Shown: positions 9,022 through 19,375, counted from the stretch's first letter. The stretch is DNA of 53,560 nt from Erysipelotrichaceae bacterium (GCA_022780745.1 JALEVB010000084.1:1-53560), one strand, 5' to 3'. Notes: generated by a model from the sequence alone, not told the origin. Made by a program: numbers and translations.

Positions 9022-9931
9022 TTTTTTATTTGTATTGTTATTTTGCTTCATTATTAATGTTAAAGCAGATTCTAATTATGGGATCATCATTGATTATTAT
9101 GATGATGAAGGGAAAATTGCAGGGGCAGATTTTAGGGTTTTTAAAATAGCTGAAATTGTTAATGATTATGAAAATGATGAATATAATGCCTTAAAAACTA
9201 TTAGTTTATTAGATGGTTTAACGATTGATAATAGTACGAAAATAGATGATATTTTAGCATATTTTGATTATGAAGTGCTAAGTGAATCAAGAATCATCAT
9301 TGAAAATGATGAATTGATTTCTTTTCAGGCAACTACTGATAAAGAAGGAAAAGCATATTTTTATGGGTTAGATCGAGGTATCTATTTAGTGATAGAACAA
9401 AAAGCTAGTGATGATCATTTGCTCAGCTTACCAGCTATTATTTCTTTGCCATATACTTTTAATGATCTTTCATATGACCATAAGGTCATTGAACCTAAAA
9501 GTATATTGGCTGGTGATATCTCGATCACCAAAAAACTTTATGGCAATAATGTAGATGAAAATAAATCGTGGCATATTAAAATTGATCTGCCATTAGGTAA
9601 ATATGCATATAGCATTTCAAATGGACAAAAGGGATATATAGAAAGTGGTGATATTTTAGCTATCAAAGCCAATGAAGTTATATCTATCGATAATGTTTTA
9701 GCTAATTATGAATATACTATTGAAGAAATAGAAGCAAATACTGATGGCTATCGTACCTTCTATGAAAACAAACAGGCAACTATCAAAGCTAAAAGTTTGA
9801 ATAATAGTGTTATATATAACGAAAGATATCATATACCTAATACTAAAGATGATAGTAATGATTTTAATAGTTATTGGCTAATAATGATTCTTATTGTAAT
9901 AATGCTTGTTTATAAGAAGGTGAAGCAATGA
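9005..9931 (+). CDS. Ancillary pilin / SpaA-type surface protein
   Basis: Signal peptide 'MKRIFSFLFVLLFCFIINVKA' (start refined from 8993); SpaA-like 'GADFRVFKIAEI'; E-box-like 'YTIEEIEANTDGY'; C-terminal 'IPNTKDDS'+TM+basic tail. Confidence 0.82.
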   Translation: MKRIFSFLFVLLFCFIINVKADSNYGIIIDYYDDEGKIAGADFRVFKIAEIVNDYENDEYNALKTISLLDGLTIDNSTKIDDILAYFDYEVLSESRIIIENDELISFQATTDKEGKAYFYGLDRGIYLVIEQKASDDHLLSLPAIISLPYTFNDLSYDHKVIEPKSILAGDISITKKLYGNNVDENKSWHIKIDLPLGKYAYSISNGQKGYIESGDILAIKANEVISIDNVLANYEYTIEEIEANTDGYRTFYENKQATIKAKSLNNSVIYNERYHIPNTKDDSNDFNSYWLIMILIVIMLVYKKVKQ

Positions 9932-12900
9932 AAAAGATTTGTAGCAAAATTCTAATGATATTATTAATTGGTTTTTGTTTACTGGTCAATGTTAAAGCAA
10001 ATACTGATTATTTTGAAGAAATAGATATTGAAATACTAAATGAGATAATTGAAATGGAAAACAGCCTTGTTGTTTTTGTGGGTAACGATAATGATCAAGA
10101 ATATCAGGCTTATCTGGAAGCTTATCATATCTTATATGATAAACAGGATGAAACTATACAAAGTCATTTTGTAAAGCTCAATAAAGATAATTTACAAAAT
10201 GATAGCATTGAACAGTTATTAAGTTATGCCTATAAACAGGAAGATAGAGATACTGTTATTTTAGGTATCAATGATATGTTAAATGATACAACAGGAAATT
10301 CCTGTATTGTTTATATATATAATAAGACGATAACTAACGCTATTAAAAACAGTTTAGATTTTTATGAAGACTATGATATTAAATATGTAGTTGATCATGA
10401 TTTTTATAGTAATTATCGTCATAGTGATATTAATAATAATACTTATGCATTACAGGTAAATGAGGATGATAGATGGGTATATAATGCTTCAGCTAGATTG
10501 CAGACATTTACAGCACCGATATCAGGCACTTATCATATTAAATTATGGGGTGCTACTGGAGATTCAGATATTGGATTAAAGGTTGAAAGTGGACCTAATA
10601 CCGGTAAATGGTCACATGGATATGGTGGAGGATCTGGTTTTAGTTATGCTGATATCGAACTTAAGGAAGGACAAACGATTTATTTAGCTTTAGGTTTTCG
10701 TAATAACTTCTCATTAGCAAGATCTTATAATGGCGGTGGAGCAGGAGCTCCTGGCTATCTTGGTTATCGAGCTGGTGGGGGTGGAGCAGGCAGTATTTAT
10801 TTAAGCGAAAAAGGAAATGGAAGCTTAAGTGATTATGAACAATATCAGGACGAAATAATCATGGTTGCAGCAGGTGGAGGCGGAGCAGAAGACTATTATC
10901 ATGCAACATGGGCATATAATCCATATCCTTGTTCATATGAATACTGTATTAGTACAAGTGGTGGAAATGGTGGAGCATCTCCTAGTGGTGGTATATCACA
11001 AGGAAATGTAGCTGAAACAAGTGGCTATATGTTTGGACAGGGACAGGATTATAACTCTTACGAGAATGCTTCTTCTGGAGCTGGAGGTGGAGGACTAATA
11101 GGTGGATTATCAGCAGATGGTAATTCTATTGTTCTAAAAGGTGGTAGTGGAGCTGGAGGTTTATCATATATCAATGAAAAACTTACAACTAATGGTGTTA
11201 TGAAAAATGGTCTAAATGTTACTATTAGCTGTATTGGTGATAGCTGTTTTGAAGATACCACTATTGATATAGATAGCATTGATGAAAATAGTACTTATGC
11301 TCATGATGCTGGTGCCATTATTAGCCTAAAAGAAATTAAAAAGCATCTTTTAACTATCAATTATCTTGATATTTATGATAACCATCAGTTAACAGCTTCT
11401 TATAAAGAATATGTTAAGTATCAGGATGATTATGAAGTGATATCGCCTGATATAGCTGGATATAGTGTTTATGACATAAAAGATCAGATCATCAAAGGAA
11501 CAATGGGTGATGAAGATATAACCATTGATGTTTATTATGGATATCCTGGTTTATTTATCTATTATCAGGATTATGATACTAAAGAAACACTTGCTGATAC
11601 ATATACTGATCATCTTAAAATAGATAGCTATTATCAGGTTGATTCTTATGATATTGATGGTTATGTTAGAGTAGATGATGAACATGATGTGATCAGTGGT
11701 TTAAAGAAAGATAAAGCAGAAGAATTCTATGTTTATTATGTACCAAAAGTTCAACCAGTTAAGTATATTTCAAGTATTAATGGTCAAAGTGTTAATAATC
11801 ATGTGCAATTAAAAAATGGAGACATTGTTACTTATTGTATTGAAATCGATAATAGGCGTCTTGTTGACCAGATGATCAGTTTTGAGGAACATCTGCCTTC
11901 TTCATTAAGATACCTTAATAGCAGCATAGAACCAGTTAGTGTGATTAACGATGTCTTATCATATCAGATAAATGCCAAAGCTAGGAAAAAGACATATATT
12001 TACTTAGATTGCGAGGTAATATGTGATGATGTGAATACGAAATATATTCATAATGAACTATGGCAAAATGATCAAAAGGTATTTGAAACAGATGATCCTT
12101 TTATTAGTTATGAAATAATTAAGACAAGTGATCCTATCGATCAAAGCAAAGTAGGGTATGGTCAGGAAATCACTTATAATTTATCAGTTATTAATAATGG
12201 TAAAAATGAAGTGAATAATATTTTAGTTATCGATAAAATACCTGAAAATACCAGCTTTAGTTACATCGATAGAAGTTATAATGGCATGATGCATGATGAT
12301 AATTATGTTTCCTTTGTGATTGATTCTTTGTTAGCGAATAGTAAGATAACTTTAAGTTATAAAGTAAAAGTTACAAAGAAGATCGAAGATAATACGCAAG
12401 CTACTATCAATAATATTGCTTATTATGATAATCTTAGTGAACAGGTAGTAGATATTGATGATTTATACAATAGCATAATTGAAAATGGCAAGAAAACAAA
12501 TGAAGTAATTCATTACATTACTGGACCTAAACTTAGTGTTGTTAAGACAAGTGATCCTATCAGCAATAGTACTGTTGGTTTAAATGATATTATTGATTAT
12601 CATATTACCGTAACCAATGAATCAGGTGTTAGTGCTAATTATCTACGTATTTTTGATAAGATACCAAAGGGTACAGTCTATGTAGAGGATTCACTAGAAC
12701 TAGAAGCCTCAACTGATGCAAAAGAAAAATATGCCTATGTTCATGGTGATAATTTTGATATTCATTATGATTTTGCAAATCAGAATTTTTATCTTGATAA
12801 TATAGGTACTATTCAAACTGTTAATAATAATCCAATCAAAGCCTTACAGATCTATTATCCTAGTGGTTTGACTATTAGCAATGAAGTAATACCTGATAAA

Positions 12901-15174
12901 TGGGTAAAATATGATTTAGCTATGAACACGATATATTTTAATATTGAGAATAATAACGCACAAAGTGTTATACATGATTATTTGAAATCATTAAGATTTT
13001 CAGGAACATATGGTATCAAGGGTGAGATTCGAATTGACGCTTTTGATACAGCTATGATAGCTAGATTTGATGAAAATGGTATCATTCATTTCTATAAATT
13101 TGTTAGTAGTAATAATATATCCTTTACTAATGCCAAAGCTCAGGCTGCAACTCAGTTTTTTGGAGGTTTGCAAGGATATTTAGCAACCATTACTTCACAA
13201 GAAGAACAAGATTTTTTGGCTAATTCTGTCGCGACCAATAGTGGATGGCTAGGAGGAAGCAGGATCAATGCTTATGGTAGTGTTTCAGGTAATTGGGAAT
13301 GGATAAATGGTCCTGAAAAAGGACAGCAGTTTTATACAGCTGCTACAGCATTAAATGGTGGTCATGCTTTAAATGGCATGTATACCAATTTTAATACTGG
13401 AGAACCTAATGCATCAAGTCATGGTGATACATATACTGAAGGATGTTTACAGGCATTCTATCAAAATGGCAAATGGAATGATCTAACTAATGAAAAACAT
13501 GGGGCAGTATTATTGGGATATTATCTGGAATTTAGTGATGGTTATAATGGCTATTATTTATCACGTTCAAAATATATAACCAGTTTACCAACCAATAGTG
13601 ATAATGCAGGGTGTAAATATATCAGCAATGCGAGTGAACCATATGTTGAATGTATAACTAATGATCTTGAACAAGATGAAAGTGTTACCATGCACTTTAG
13701 TGTTTTAGTTAATGATATCAGTAATATTGAGCATATTGATAATATAGCTTATTATGATAATTATTTTGATGATCCAGGGTCAGCAGGTACATTAAATGAT
13801 ATTCCTGGTCAAAGATCAAATATGACTATTCATTTTCTAAATGATAAAGATCCTGGTGTTGAGATGATCAAAACATGCGAACCTGCAAATGGTACAATGG
13901 TTAATATTAATGATGAGATAACTTATAAATTAAATATAACTAACAATGGTGATATTAGTATTAAGTATCTCAAAGTAAAGGATGAAATACCTAATAACAG
14001 TATTTATAAACTATTTAGTATTAATCAGAATGGATATTTTGATGGTAATAGCGTTAATTGGATCGTTGAAGATCTTGATGTCAATGAGAGTATAGAATTG
14101 TATTTTAGTGTTATTGTAACCAAAATGGATGATACCAATACCATTACTAATCAGGCTTTATATGATATGTTTTATGAATATCCTAAAGATGATGAACAGC
14201 TTAATTTTAAAAGCAATATAGTTGAACATTTTATCTATGATGTCAAAGATGAAAATGATAAACTGATAATTGAAGTAAATAAAGATAGTATTCCTGTTAA
14301 TAATTCATATATAAATAGAAATAGTGAAATCGAGTATCAGATCAAGCTAACTAATAATAGTGAAAATGCAAATGCGAATTATGTTATCGTCAAGGATGAA
14401 ATTCCTTTAGGTACCAGCTTTATTGAAGTGTTAAATGATGATATAGAATATCTGTTCAAAGATAATATACTTTATTATTTGATAGATGTTATTAAGCCAA
14501 AAGAAAGCGTATTGTTAAAGTTTAAAGTATTAGTTGATAAAGAAACAACACTAAAACAAATAGATAATAGAGCTGCTTACGATATTTTAAATACTAAAGT
14601 TGATCTAGATGAATTTGAACATGACAACTATAAAAGTACCAATGTTGTTAGTCATTATCTAAATGATCCAGTGATTGAGCTAACTAAAGATAGTGATCCT
14701 GTTAGCAATAGTTTAATAGGAAAGCAAAGATATATCAGCTATAGTCTACTGCTTGAGAATACTAGTGAAACTTTAGCAAATTATGTTTATGTTAAGGATG
14801 TTATTGATGAAAGGCTAGAGCTAAATAGTTATAGTGTAAAATCTAGTGATCCTAATGATGAAATCACCATAATAGATAATGAGATCAGATGGAAAGTATA
14901 TGATCTAGAAAGTAATGGTATACATGTATTAACTTATCAGGCTAAAGTAAAAAATAATGTTAGAAATGGAGAAAAAATCAATAATGTAGCGTATTATGAA
15001 ACATCAATAAAAGACAAAGACTCAGATCCTTTAAATCCAAGTAATGTTGTGAGTCATTATGTTGAAACTGGTGTTGATGTTATTCAAACAGGTGGTAATG
15101 GATATAATATGAAATATCATTATTTAATGTTATGTTTATGTCTTATCATCATTTATCGTAATAAAAAATGTTAA
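9928..15174 (+). CDS. Large multi-domain surface adhesin: Gly-rich domain, MucBP-like region, five DUF11-like repeats, C-type-lectin-like domain
   Basis: Signal peptide; Gly-rich 10480-11200; repeats beginning 'xxKTSDPxxxSxVG'; lectin-like 13070-13550 ('AKAQAATQFFGGLQGYLATITSQEEQDFL…WEWINGPEKGQ…GEPN…ECLQ-like…GKWNDL'); C-term 'VIQTGGNG'+TM+'RNKKC'. Confidence 0.88.
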   Translation: MKKICSKILMILLIGFCLLVNVKANTDYFEEIDIEILNEIIEMENSLVVFVGNDNDQEYQAYLEAYHILYDKQDETIQSHFVKLNKDNLQNDSIEQLLSYAYKQEDRDTVILGINDMLNDTTGNSCIVYIYNKTITNAIKNSLDFYEDYDIKYVVDHDFYSNYRHSDINNNTYALQVNEDDRWVYNASARLQTFTAPISGTYHIKLWGATGDSDIGLKVESGPNTGKWSHGYGGGSGFSYADIELKEGQTIYLALGFRNNFSLARSYNGGGAGAPGYLGYRAGGGGAGSIYLSEKGNGSLSDYEQYQDEIIMVAAGGGGAEDYYHATWAYNPYPCSYEYCISTSGGNGGASPSGGISQGNVAETSGYMFGQGQDYNSYENASSGAGGGGLIGGLSADGNSIVLKGGSGAGGLSYINEKLTTNGVMKNGLNVTISCIGDSCFEDTTIDIDSIDENSTYAHDAGAIISLKEIKKHLLTINYLDIYDNHQLTASYKEYVKYQDDYEVISPDIAGYSVYDIKDQIIKGTMGDEDITIDVYYGYPGLFIYYQDYDTKETLADTYTDHLKIDSYYQVDSYDIDGYVRVDDEHDVISGLKKDKAEEFYVYYVPKVQPVKYISSINGQSVNNHVQLKNGDIVTYCIEIDNRRLVDQMISFEEHLPSSLRYLNSSIEPVSVINDVLSYQINAKARKKTYIYLDCEVICDDVNTKYIHNELWQNDQKVFETDDPFISYEIIKTSDPIDQSKVGYGQEITYNLSVINNGKNEVNNILVIDKIPENTSFSYIDRSYNGMMHDDNYVSFVIDSLLANSKITLSYKVKVTKKIEDNTQATINNIAYYDNLSEQVVDIDDLYNSIIENGKKTNEVIHYITGPKLSVVKTSDPISNSTVGLNDIIDYHITVTNESGVSANYLRIFDKIPKGTVYVEDSLELEASTDAKEKYAYVHGDNFDIHYDFANQNFYLDNIGTIQTVNNNPIKALQIYYPSGLTISNEVIPDKWVKYDLAMNTIYFNIENNNAQSVIHDYLKSLRFSGTYGIKGEIRIDAFDTAMIARFDENGIIHFYKFVSSNNISFTNAKAQAATQFFGGLQGYLATITSQEEQDFLANSVATNSGWLGGSRINAYGSVSGNWEWINGPEKGQQFYTAATALNGGHALNGMYTNFNTGEPNASSHGDTYTEGCLQAFYQNGKWNDLTNEKHGAVLLGYYLEFSDGYNGYYLSRSKYITSLPTNSDNAGCKYISNASEPYVECITNDLEQDESVTMHFSVLVNDISNIEHIDNIAYYDNYFDDPGSAGTLNDIPGQRSNMTIHFLNDKDPGVEMIKTCEPANGTMVNINDEITYKLNITNNGDISIKYLKVKDEIPNNSIYKLFSINQNGYFDGNSVNWIVEDLDVNESIELYFSVIVTKMDDTNTITNQALYDMFYEYPKDDEQLNFKSNIVEHFIYDVKDENDKLIIEVNKDSIPVNNSYINRNSEIEYQIKLTNNSENANANYVIVKDEIPLGTSFIEVLNDDIEYLFKDNILYYLIDVIKPKESVLLKFKVLVDKETTLKQIDNRAAYDILNTKVDLDEFEHDNYKSTNVVSHYLNDPVIELTKDSDPVSNSLIGKQRYISYSLLLENTSETLANYVYVKDVIDERLELNSYSVKSSDPNDEITIIDNEIRWKVYDLESNGIHVLTYQAKVKNNVRNGEKINNVAYYETSIKDKDSDPLNPSNVVSHYVETGVDVIQTGGNGYNMKYHYLMLCLCLIIIYRNKKC

Positions 15175-15254
15175 TATAAGACCTTAACATGGTTATAATG
15201 ACTACATAGCTTTTATTTTGCTGTAATGTTATAATTCTTACCGAGGTAGAAAAA

Positions 15255-16091
15255 ATGACAAAAAAAATAGCAATCATGGTTGATTCAAGTGCAGATATTA
15301 CACGAGATGAAGCTAAAGAAATGGGTGTTTATGTTATTAGAATGCCTATCATGGTAGATGGTAGACAATACATAGAAGAATTAGAAATAAATGATTTAGA
15401 GATAGCTAAGATGATGCGTAATGGAGCTGTTGTGAAAACCGCGCAGCCTTTATTGGGAGATATTGTTTCAATGTGGAACAAACTATTGGAAAAATATGAT
15501 CAGATCGTATATATTCCTTTATCTAGTCAGTTAAGTGGAACATATCAGACATCTTATATAGCAAGCAAGGAATTTGAGAATAGAGTCTTTGTGGTTGATG
15601 CTAGATTTGCCTGTGCTCCATTTAAAGTATTGATCAAGTATGTTAAAGAAATGATCAAAGCTGGATATGATGGTCAAATGATCAAAGACAAGGTCGAGAA
15701 AGAAGCCAGTATGTTTGCAATCATTGTTCCTGAAAATCTTACTTACCTAAAAAGAGGAGGAAGAATTTCGCCAGCTGCTGCAGCTTTAGGAAATATGCTG
15801 AAGATCGTTCCTGTTCTTAAGGTAGAAAATGGAGCTATCGATGTTGAAACTAAAGTTAGAACTACCAAAAAAGCATATCAGGTTGCGATGGAACATGTAG
15901 CTAATGTTGAAAATAAAGATGATTATGAATGGATGATGTTATCTGTTGATAATGATATTAGCGAATATAAGAAAGAATTTGAAGCTATGGTTCAAAAAGA
16001 AGTAATAGTCGATTCATTAAAAGCAGTAATCATGTGCCATGTTGGACCTGGTACTTTCGCACTAGGAAGAATCAAGAAAATTAAAGTTTAA
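15255..16091 (+). CDS. DegV family protein (fatty-acid binding)
   Basis: 'KIAIMVDSSADITRDEA', 'YIPLSSQLSGTYQTS', 'LKRGGRISPAAAALGNMLKIVPVL'. Confidence 0.95.
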   Translation: MTKKIAIMVDSSADITRDEAKEMGVYVIRMPIMVDGRQYIEELEINDLEIAKMMRNGAVVKTAQPLLGDIVSMWNKLLEKYDQIVYIPLSSQLSGTYQTSYIASKEFENRVFVVDARFACAPFKVLIKYVKEMIKAGYDGQMIKDKVEKEASMFAIIVPENLTYLKRGGRISPAAAALGNMLKIVPVLKVENGAIDVETKVRTTKKAYQVAMEHVANVENKDDYEWMMLSVDNDISEYKKEFEAMVQKEVIVDSLKAVIMCHVGPGTFALGRIKKIKV

Positions 16092-16115
16092 ACTTCACGA
16101 AAGTGAAGTTTTCTT
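16091..16115 (+). terminator. Rho-independent terminator after degV
   Basis: AACTTCAC-GAAA-GTGAAGTTTTCTT. Confidence 0.7.
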
Positions 16116-16128
16116 ATATCATAAAAAT

Positions 16129-16788
16129 ATGAAAAAAGTAATAAATGGGATTATTTTTGATGTCATAATCAATAGAAAAAAGATTAAGAATATCTACTTA
16201 AGATTAGATAAAAATACTATTTATGTTAACTGTAATAATCTTGCAACAATGGATAGAATTGAAAAGGTTATTAATGAACATGAAAAATGGATAATTGAGC
16301 ATTATCAAAAGATGATAACTAATATTAATTATCGTGATATTACAAATGGATATATTTATATCTTGAAGCATAAATATAAGTCACATATCTATCTTGCAAA
16401 AAAAGATGATGTTATTATTCATGATGACATAATTGATATTTATATTAAGAAAAATGATATTAAGTATATAGAAAAAGTGTTTTATCAGCATATGGATAAT
16501 TATTTATATGCCATTGTTGATAAATTGAATAAGCACTGGAAAGAAGTTTTTAATAAAGATCCTAAGATCTACATTAAGAAGCTAAAGAGCAAATGGGGTG
16601 CCTGTTATCCTAAAGAGAATAAGATCGTTCTTAGTTCTTATCTGATACATTATTCAAAGGATGCGATCAATAGTGTATTGTTGCATGAATATGTGCATTT
16701 TAAGGTTTTTAATCACTCAAAACAGTTTTATGATACTATTAACATATATATGAGTGATTATAAGAAAATTGCAAAGGAGTTAAAATAA
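16129..16788 (+). CDS. YgjP-like M48-type metallopeptidase domain protein (DUF45)
   Basis: 'KLKSKWGACYPKENKIVLSSYLI…VLLHEYVHFKVFNHSKQFY' (HExxH). Confidence 0.88.
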   Translation: MKKVINGIIFDVIINRKKIKNIYLRLDKNTIYVNCNNLATMDRIEKVINEHEKWIIEHYQKMITNINYRDITNGYIYILKHKYKSHIYLAKKDDVIIHDDIIDIYIKKNDIKYIEKVFYQHMDNYLYAIVDKLNKHWKEVFNKDPKIYIKKLKSKWGACYPKENKIVLSSYLIHYSKDAINSVLLHEYVHFKVFNHSKQFYDTINIYMSDYKKIAKELK

Positions 16789-16791
16789 AAG

Positions 16792-17652
16792 ATGTTAGAT
16801 TTTTTATTTAAGGAATCAGAAATATTTAAAAATGGATTCATTACTGTTATCATTTTGATCGTTGTTTCATACATTATTTGTAAAATAATAAACAAGATGG
16901 TTCATAAATTAATAGTAAAGACTATTGAGAAAAAAGGCGATAAATATACTGGCTTATATTTTGTTGAAAAAGTGATTAGGGTAACATTGCTGCTAATTGC
17001 ATTGGTTATTATAATATCAGAGGTCAAACCATTGAGTACCTTGAGCAAGACAATGTTAGGAGCGTCTAGCATTATTGCGGCTATTGCTGGTTTAGCAGCT
17101 CAGGAATCATTAGGTAATGTCGTTAGTGGTTTTTTCCTTGCTTTATTTCAGCCTTTTGTTGTAAATGATCTGATTACGATCAAAGATAAGAACATTACTG
17201 GTACAGTTGTAGAAATAGGACTAAGACATACAGTTGTAAAAACCTACGAAAATACTAGGATCGTAATTCCTAATAGTATTATGAATACAGCAATAATTGA
17301 GAATAAAGACAATAGTGCTGATGAAACATATAATAATTTCTTGTATTTGAATATTAGTTATGATGCTGATATTGAAAAGGCAAAAGAGATCATTATCAAA
17401 CAATGTAGTGAACATAAAGCAGTATTAGATGTTAGAAGTGCAAAAGAAAAGAAAGAAGGAGTACCAATTGTAAAAGTATTGGTAACCAACTTTCTTGATT
17501 ATTCCATTGAGTTAAGAGTAACAATAGTTACAAAAGATGTTGCTAGTGGTTTTGTCTGCTTAAGCGATCTTAGACAAAGCATTAAGAAAGCATTTGATGA
17601 GAATGGTATTAATATACCATTCCCAACAACTACGATCATTAATGACCAATAA
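16792..17652 (+). CDS. MscS family mechanosensitive ion channel
   Basis: 'LGASSIIAAIAGLAAQESLGNVVSGFFLALFQPFVVNDLITI…VIPNSIM'. Confidence 0.95.
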   Translation: MLDFLFKESEIFKNGFITVIILIVVSYIICKIINKMVHKLIVKTIEKKGDKYTGLYFVEKVIRVTLLLIALVIIISEVKPLSTLSKTMLGASSIIAAIAGLAAQESLGNVVSGFFLALFQPFVVNDLITIKDKNITGTVVEIGLRHTVVKTYENTRIVIPNSIMNTAIIENKDNSADETYNNFLYLNISYDADIEKAKEIIIKQCSEHKAVLDVRSAKEKKEGVPIVKVLVTNFLDYSIELRVTIVTKDVASGFVCLSDLRQSIKKAFDENGINIPFPTTTIINDQ

Positions 17653-19222
17653 ATTCTCTTAGAATAGAATTATCTGGTACTAGACTTTCATCAGCTTCAT
17701 TGACATATTCTAGTATATGTTTGATACGATTAGCTAATAAATATTCATCAAGATCTTTATCGACCTCTAATAATAGCGGCATAAGGATCTTTTTAAATAT
17801 TGCTAATTCATATTCTAAAGATGTATTTAAGATACTGTCAGCTTCTTCCTGATAAGGATAGATATATTTGTTCTCACCATCCTTGACTTTTGGCCATTGT
17901 TTGATCGTATCTGTGACACTTTGGCCTCTAAATTTATAGTCTCTGGTCATTCTTCTGATCAGACGATAATCACTGGTTGAAATATAATTATGTTTATCAA
18001 AATTTAAATGAGTTAAGGCATTGATATAAATCTTATATTTATATTTATCAGCAATATTTTGAGTGGTTAATGGATTTAATGCATGTAATCCTTCAATGAT
18101 CAAGATCTGATCATTAGTAAGATATGTAGCTTCTTTACTAAATATTTTTTTACCATCAATAAAATCAAAGGTAGGCAGATAACATCCTTTATTATTGATC
18201 AGATCATTCATACATTTATTAAATAAAGATAGATCGATACAATCAATATTTTCATAATCATAGCTGCCATCTTGTAATCTGGGACTATCTTGTCTTTCTT
18301 TGAAAAAATCATCTAGTGATAAGCATAAACAGTTTAAGCCGCAGGCACTTAACATTTTTTCTAATATTTTGGAAAAGGTAGTTTTTCCTGAACTAGAAGG
18401 GCCAGATATAAGAATTAATTTAATGTTGGGATCTGTAATAATATTGTTTGTGATAAGACGTATATCATCATTAAATCGCTTTTCTGCAATAGATATCATC
18501 TTCTTTTGATCGATAGAAATATTATTATTAAGATCATTGATACAGCTTAGATCGTTTTTAAGTCCATTTTTTTCAAAACGGTTAAAGATTTCAAATAGTT
18601 TAGGCTGATCAACGAATGGTATATCTTCACTAGCTAACCATATACCATCATGGACTTTAGCAATGCTAAATTTATCAATGTATGAACAGCTAGGTAACAT
18701 CACACCATAAAAATAATCATATATATCATCTAACTGATAAATACTACATAAATTACTATTACGATTATTTAGCAATTGAGCACAATCAAGCTTATTATGC
18801 TGATCAAAGAAGGCTACTGCTTCTTGTTTAGTAACAACTTTTCTAATAATTGGAAGATCTTGTTTAATGACATTCAACATATAGTTTTTTACTGATTCAA
18901 TATCAATTTTATCAATATCAATATTTTCAACTCTAATATACTGTCCTTTAGCAAATGAATGACTAAAATAAACATCGGCATTATATAGCTTGTGCATAGC
19001 ATAAATAAAGATAAAATCTAGGGTTCTTCTATATATCAGCTGACCATCTTCATCTTGTTTATAGATGAATTTTATCTTGCCACTCTTTTTGATTATATAG
19101 TTAAGATCATGAACTTTATTGTCTAGACAAATAGCGAGAATATTGGAATCATTTACCAGTTTTATGGCTTTGATAGGGTCTTTAAATTCTTTTTCGATAT
19201 TATTTATTATTAATTTAAACAT
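17639..19222 (-). CDS. TGS-domain nucleoside (uridine) kinase-like protein
   Basis: P-loop 'ISGPSSSGKTTFSK'; 'LSLDDFF'; 'IIEGLHALNP'; ThrRS-like N-terminal half. Confidence 0.9.
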   Translation of the reverse strand: MFKLIINNIEKEFKDPIKAIKLVNDSNILAICLDNKVHDLNYIIKKSGKIKFIYKQDEDGQLIYRRTLDFIFIYAMHKLYNADVYFSHSFAKGQYIRVENIDIDKIDIESVKNYMLNVIKQDLPIIRKVVTKQEAVAFFDQHNKLDCAQLLNNRNSNLCSIYQLDDIYDYFYGVMLPSCSYIDKFSIAKVHDGIWLASEDIPFVDQPKLFEIFNRFEKNGLKNDLSCINDLNNNISIDQKKMISIAEKRFNDDIRLITNNIITDPNIKLILISGPSSSGKTTFSKILEKMLSACGLNCLCLSLDDFFKERQDSPRLQDGSYDYENIDCIDLSLFNKCMNDLINNKGCYLPTFDFIDGKKIFSKEATYLTNDQILIIEGLHALNPLTTQNIADKYKYKIYINALTHLNFDKHNYISTSDYRLIRRMTRDYKFRGQSVTDTIKQWPKVKDGENKYIYPYQEEADSILNTSLEYELAIFKKILMPLLLEVDKDLDEYLLANRIKHILEYVNEADESLVPDNSILREFIGH

Positions 19223-19346
19223 ATGTGGATACCTCTGATATTATTTTACACTAAATTTATAATTTGCATGAATTTTACATATTATTTAACTTAAATATTT
19301 GAAAATATTTTCATTGGTAAAAATGAAAAAAGTTGTTGCATTTAAT

Positions 19347-19375
19347 TTGGAAACGGTTACAATAAAGGTATAAAT
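19347..19375 (+). promoter_or_regulatory. Promoter overlapping a CcpA cre-like site (cre 19348-19361)
   Basis: TGGAAACGGTTACA vs cre TGWAANCGNTNWCA, one mismatch; TTGGAA-N17-TATAAA, or alternatively TTGCAT-N16-TACAAT. Confidence 0.6.

Noticed and set aside
10600-11190. Gly-rich coding stretch as a DNA tandem repeat or CRISPR-like array
   Set aside because: Repetition is at the amino-acid level (GGGGAG-type) without regular nucleotide units or spacers.
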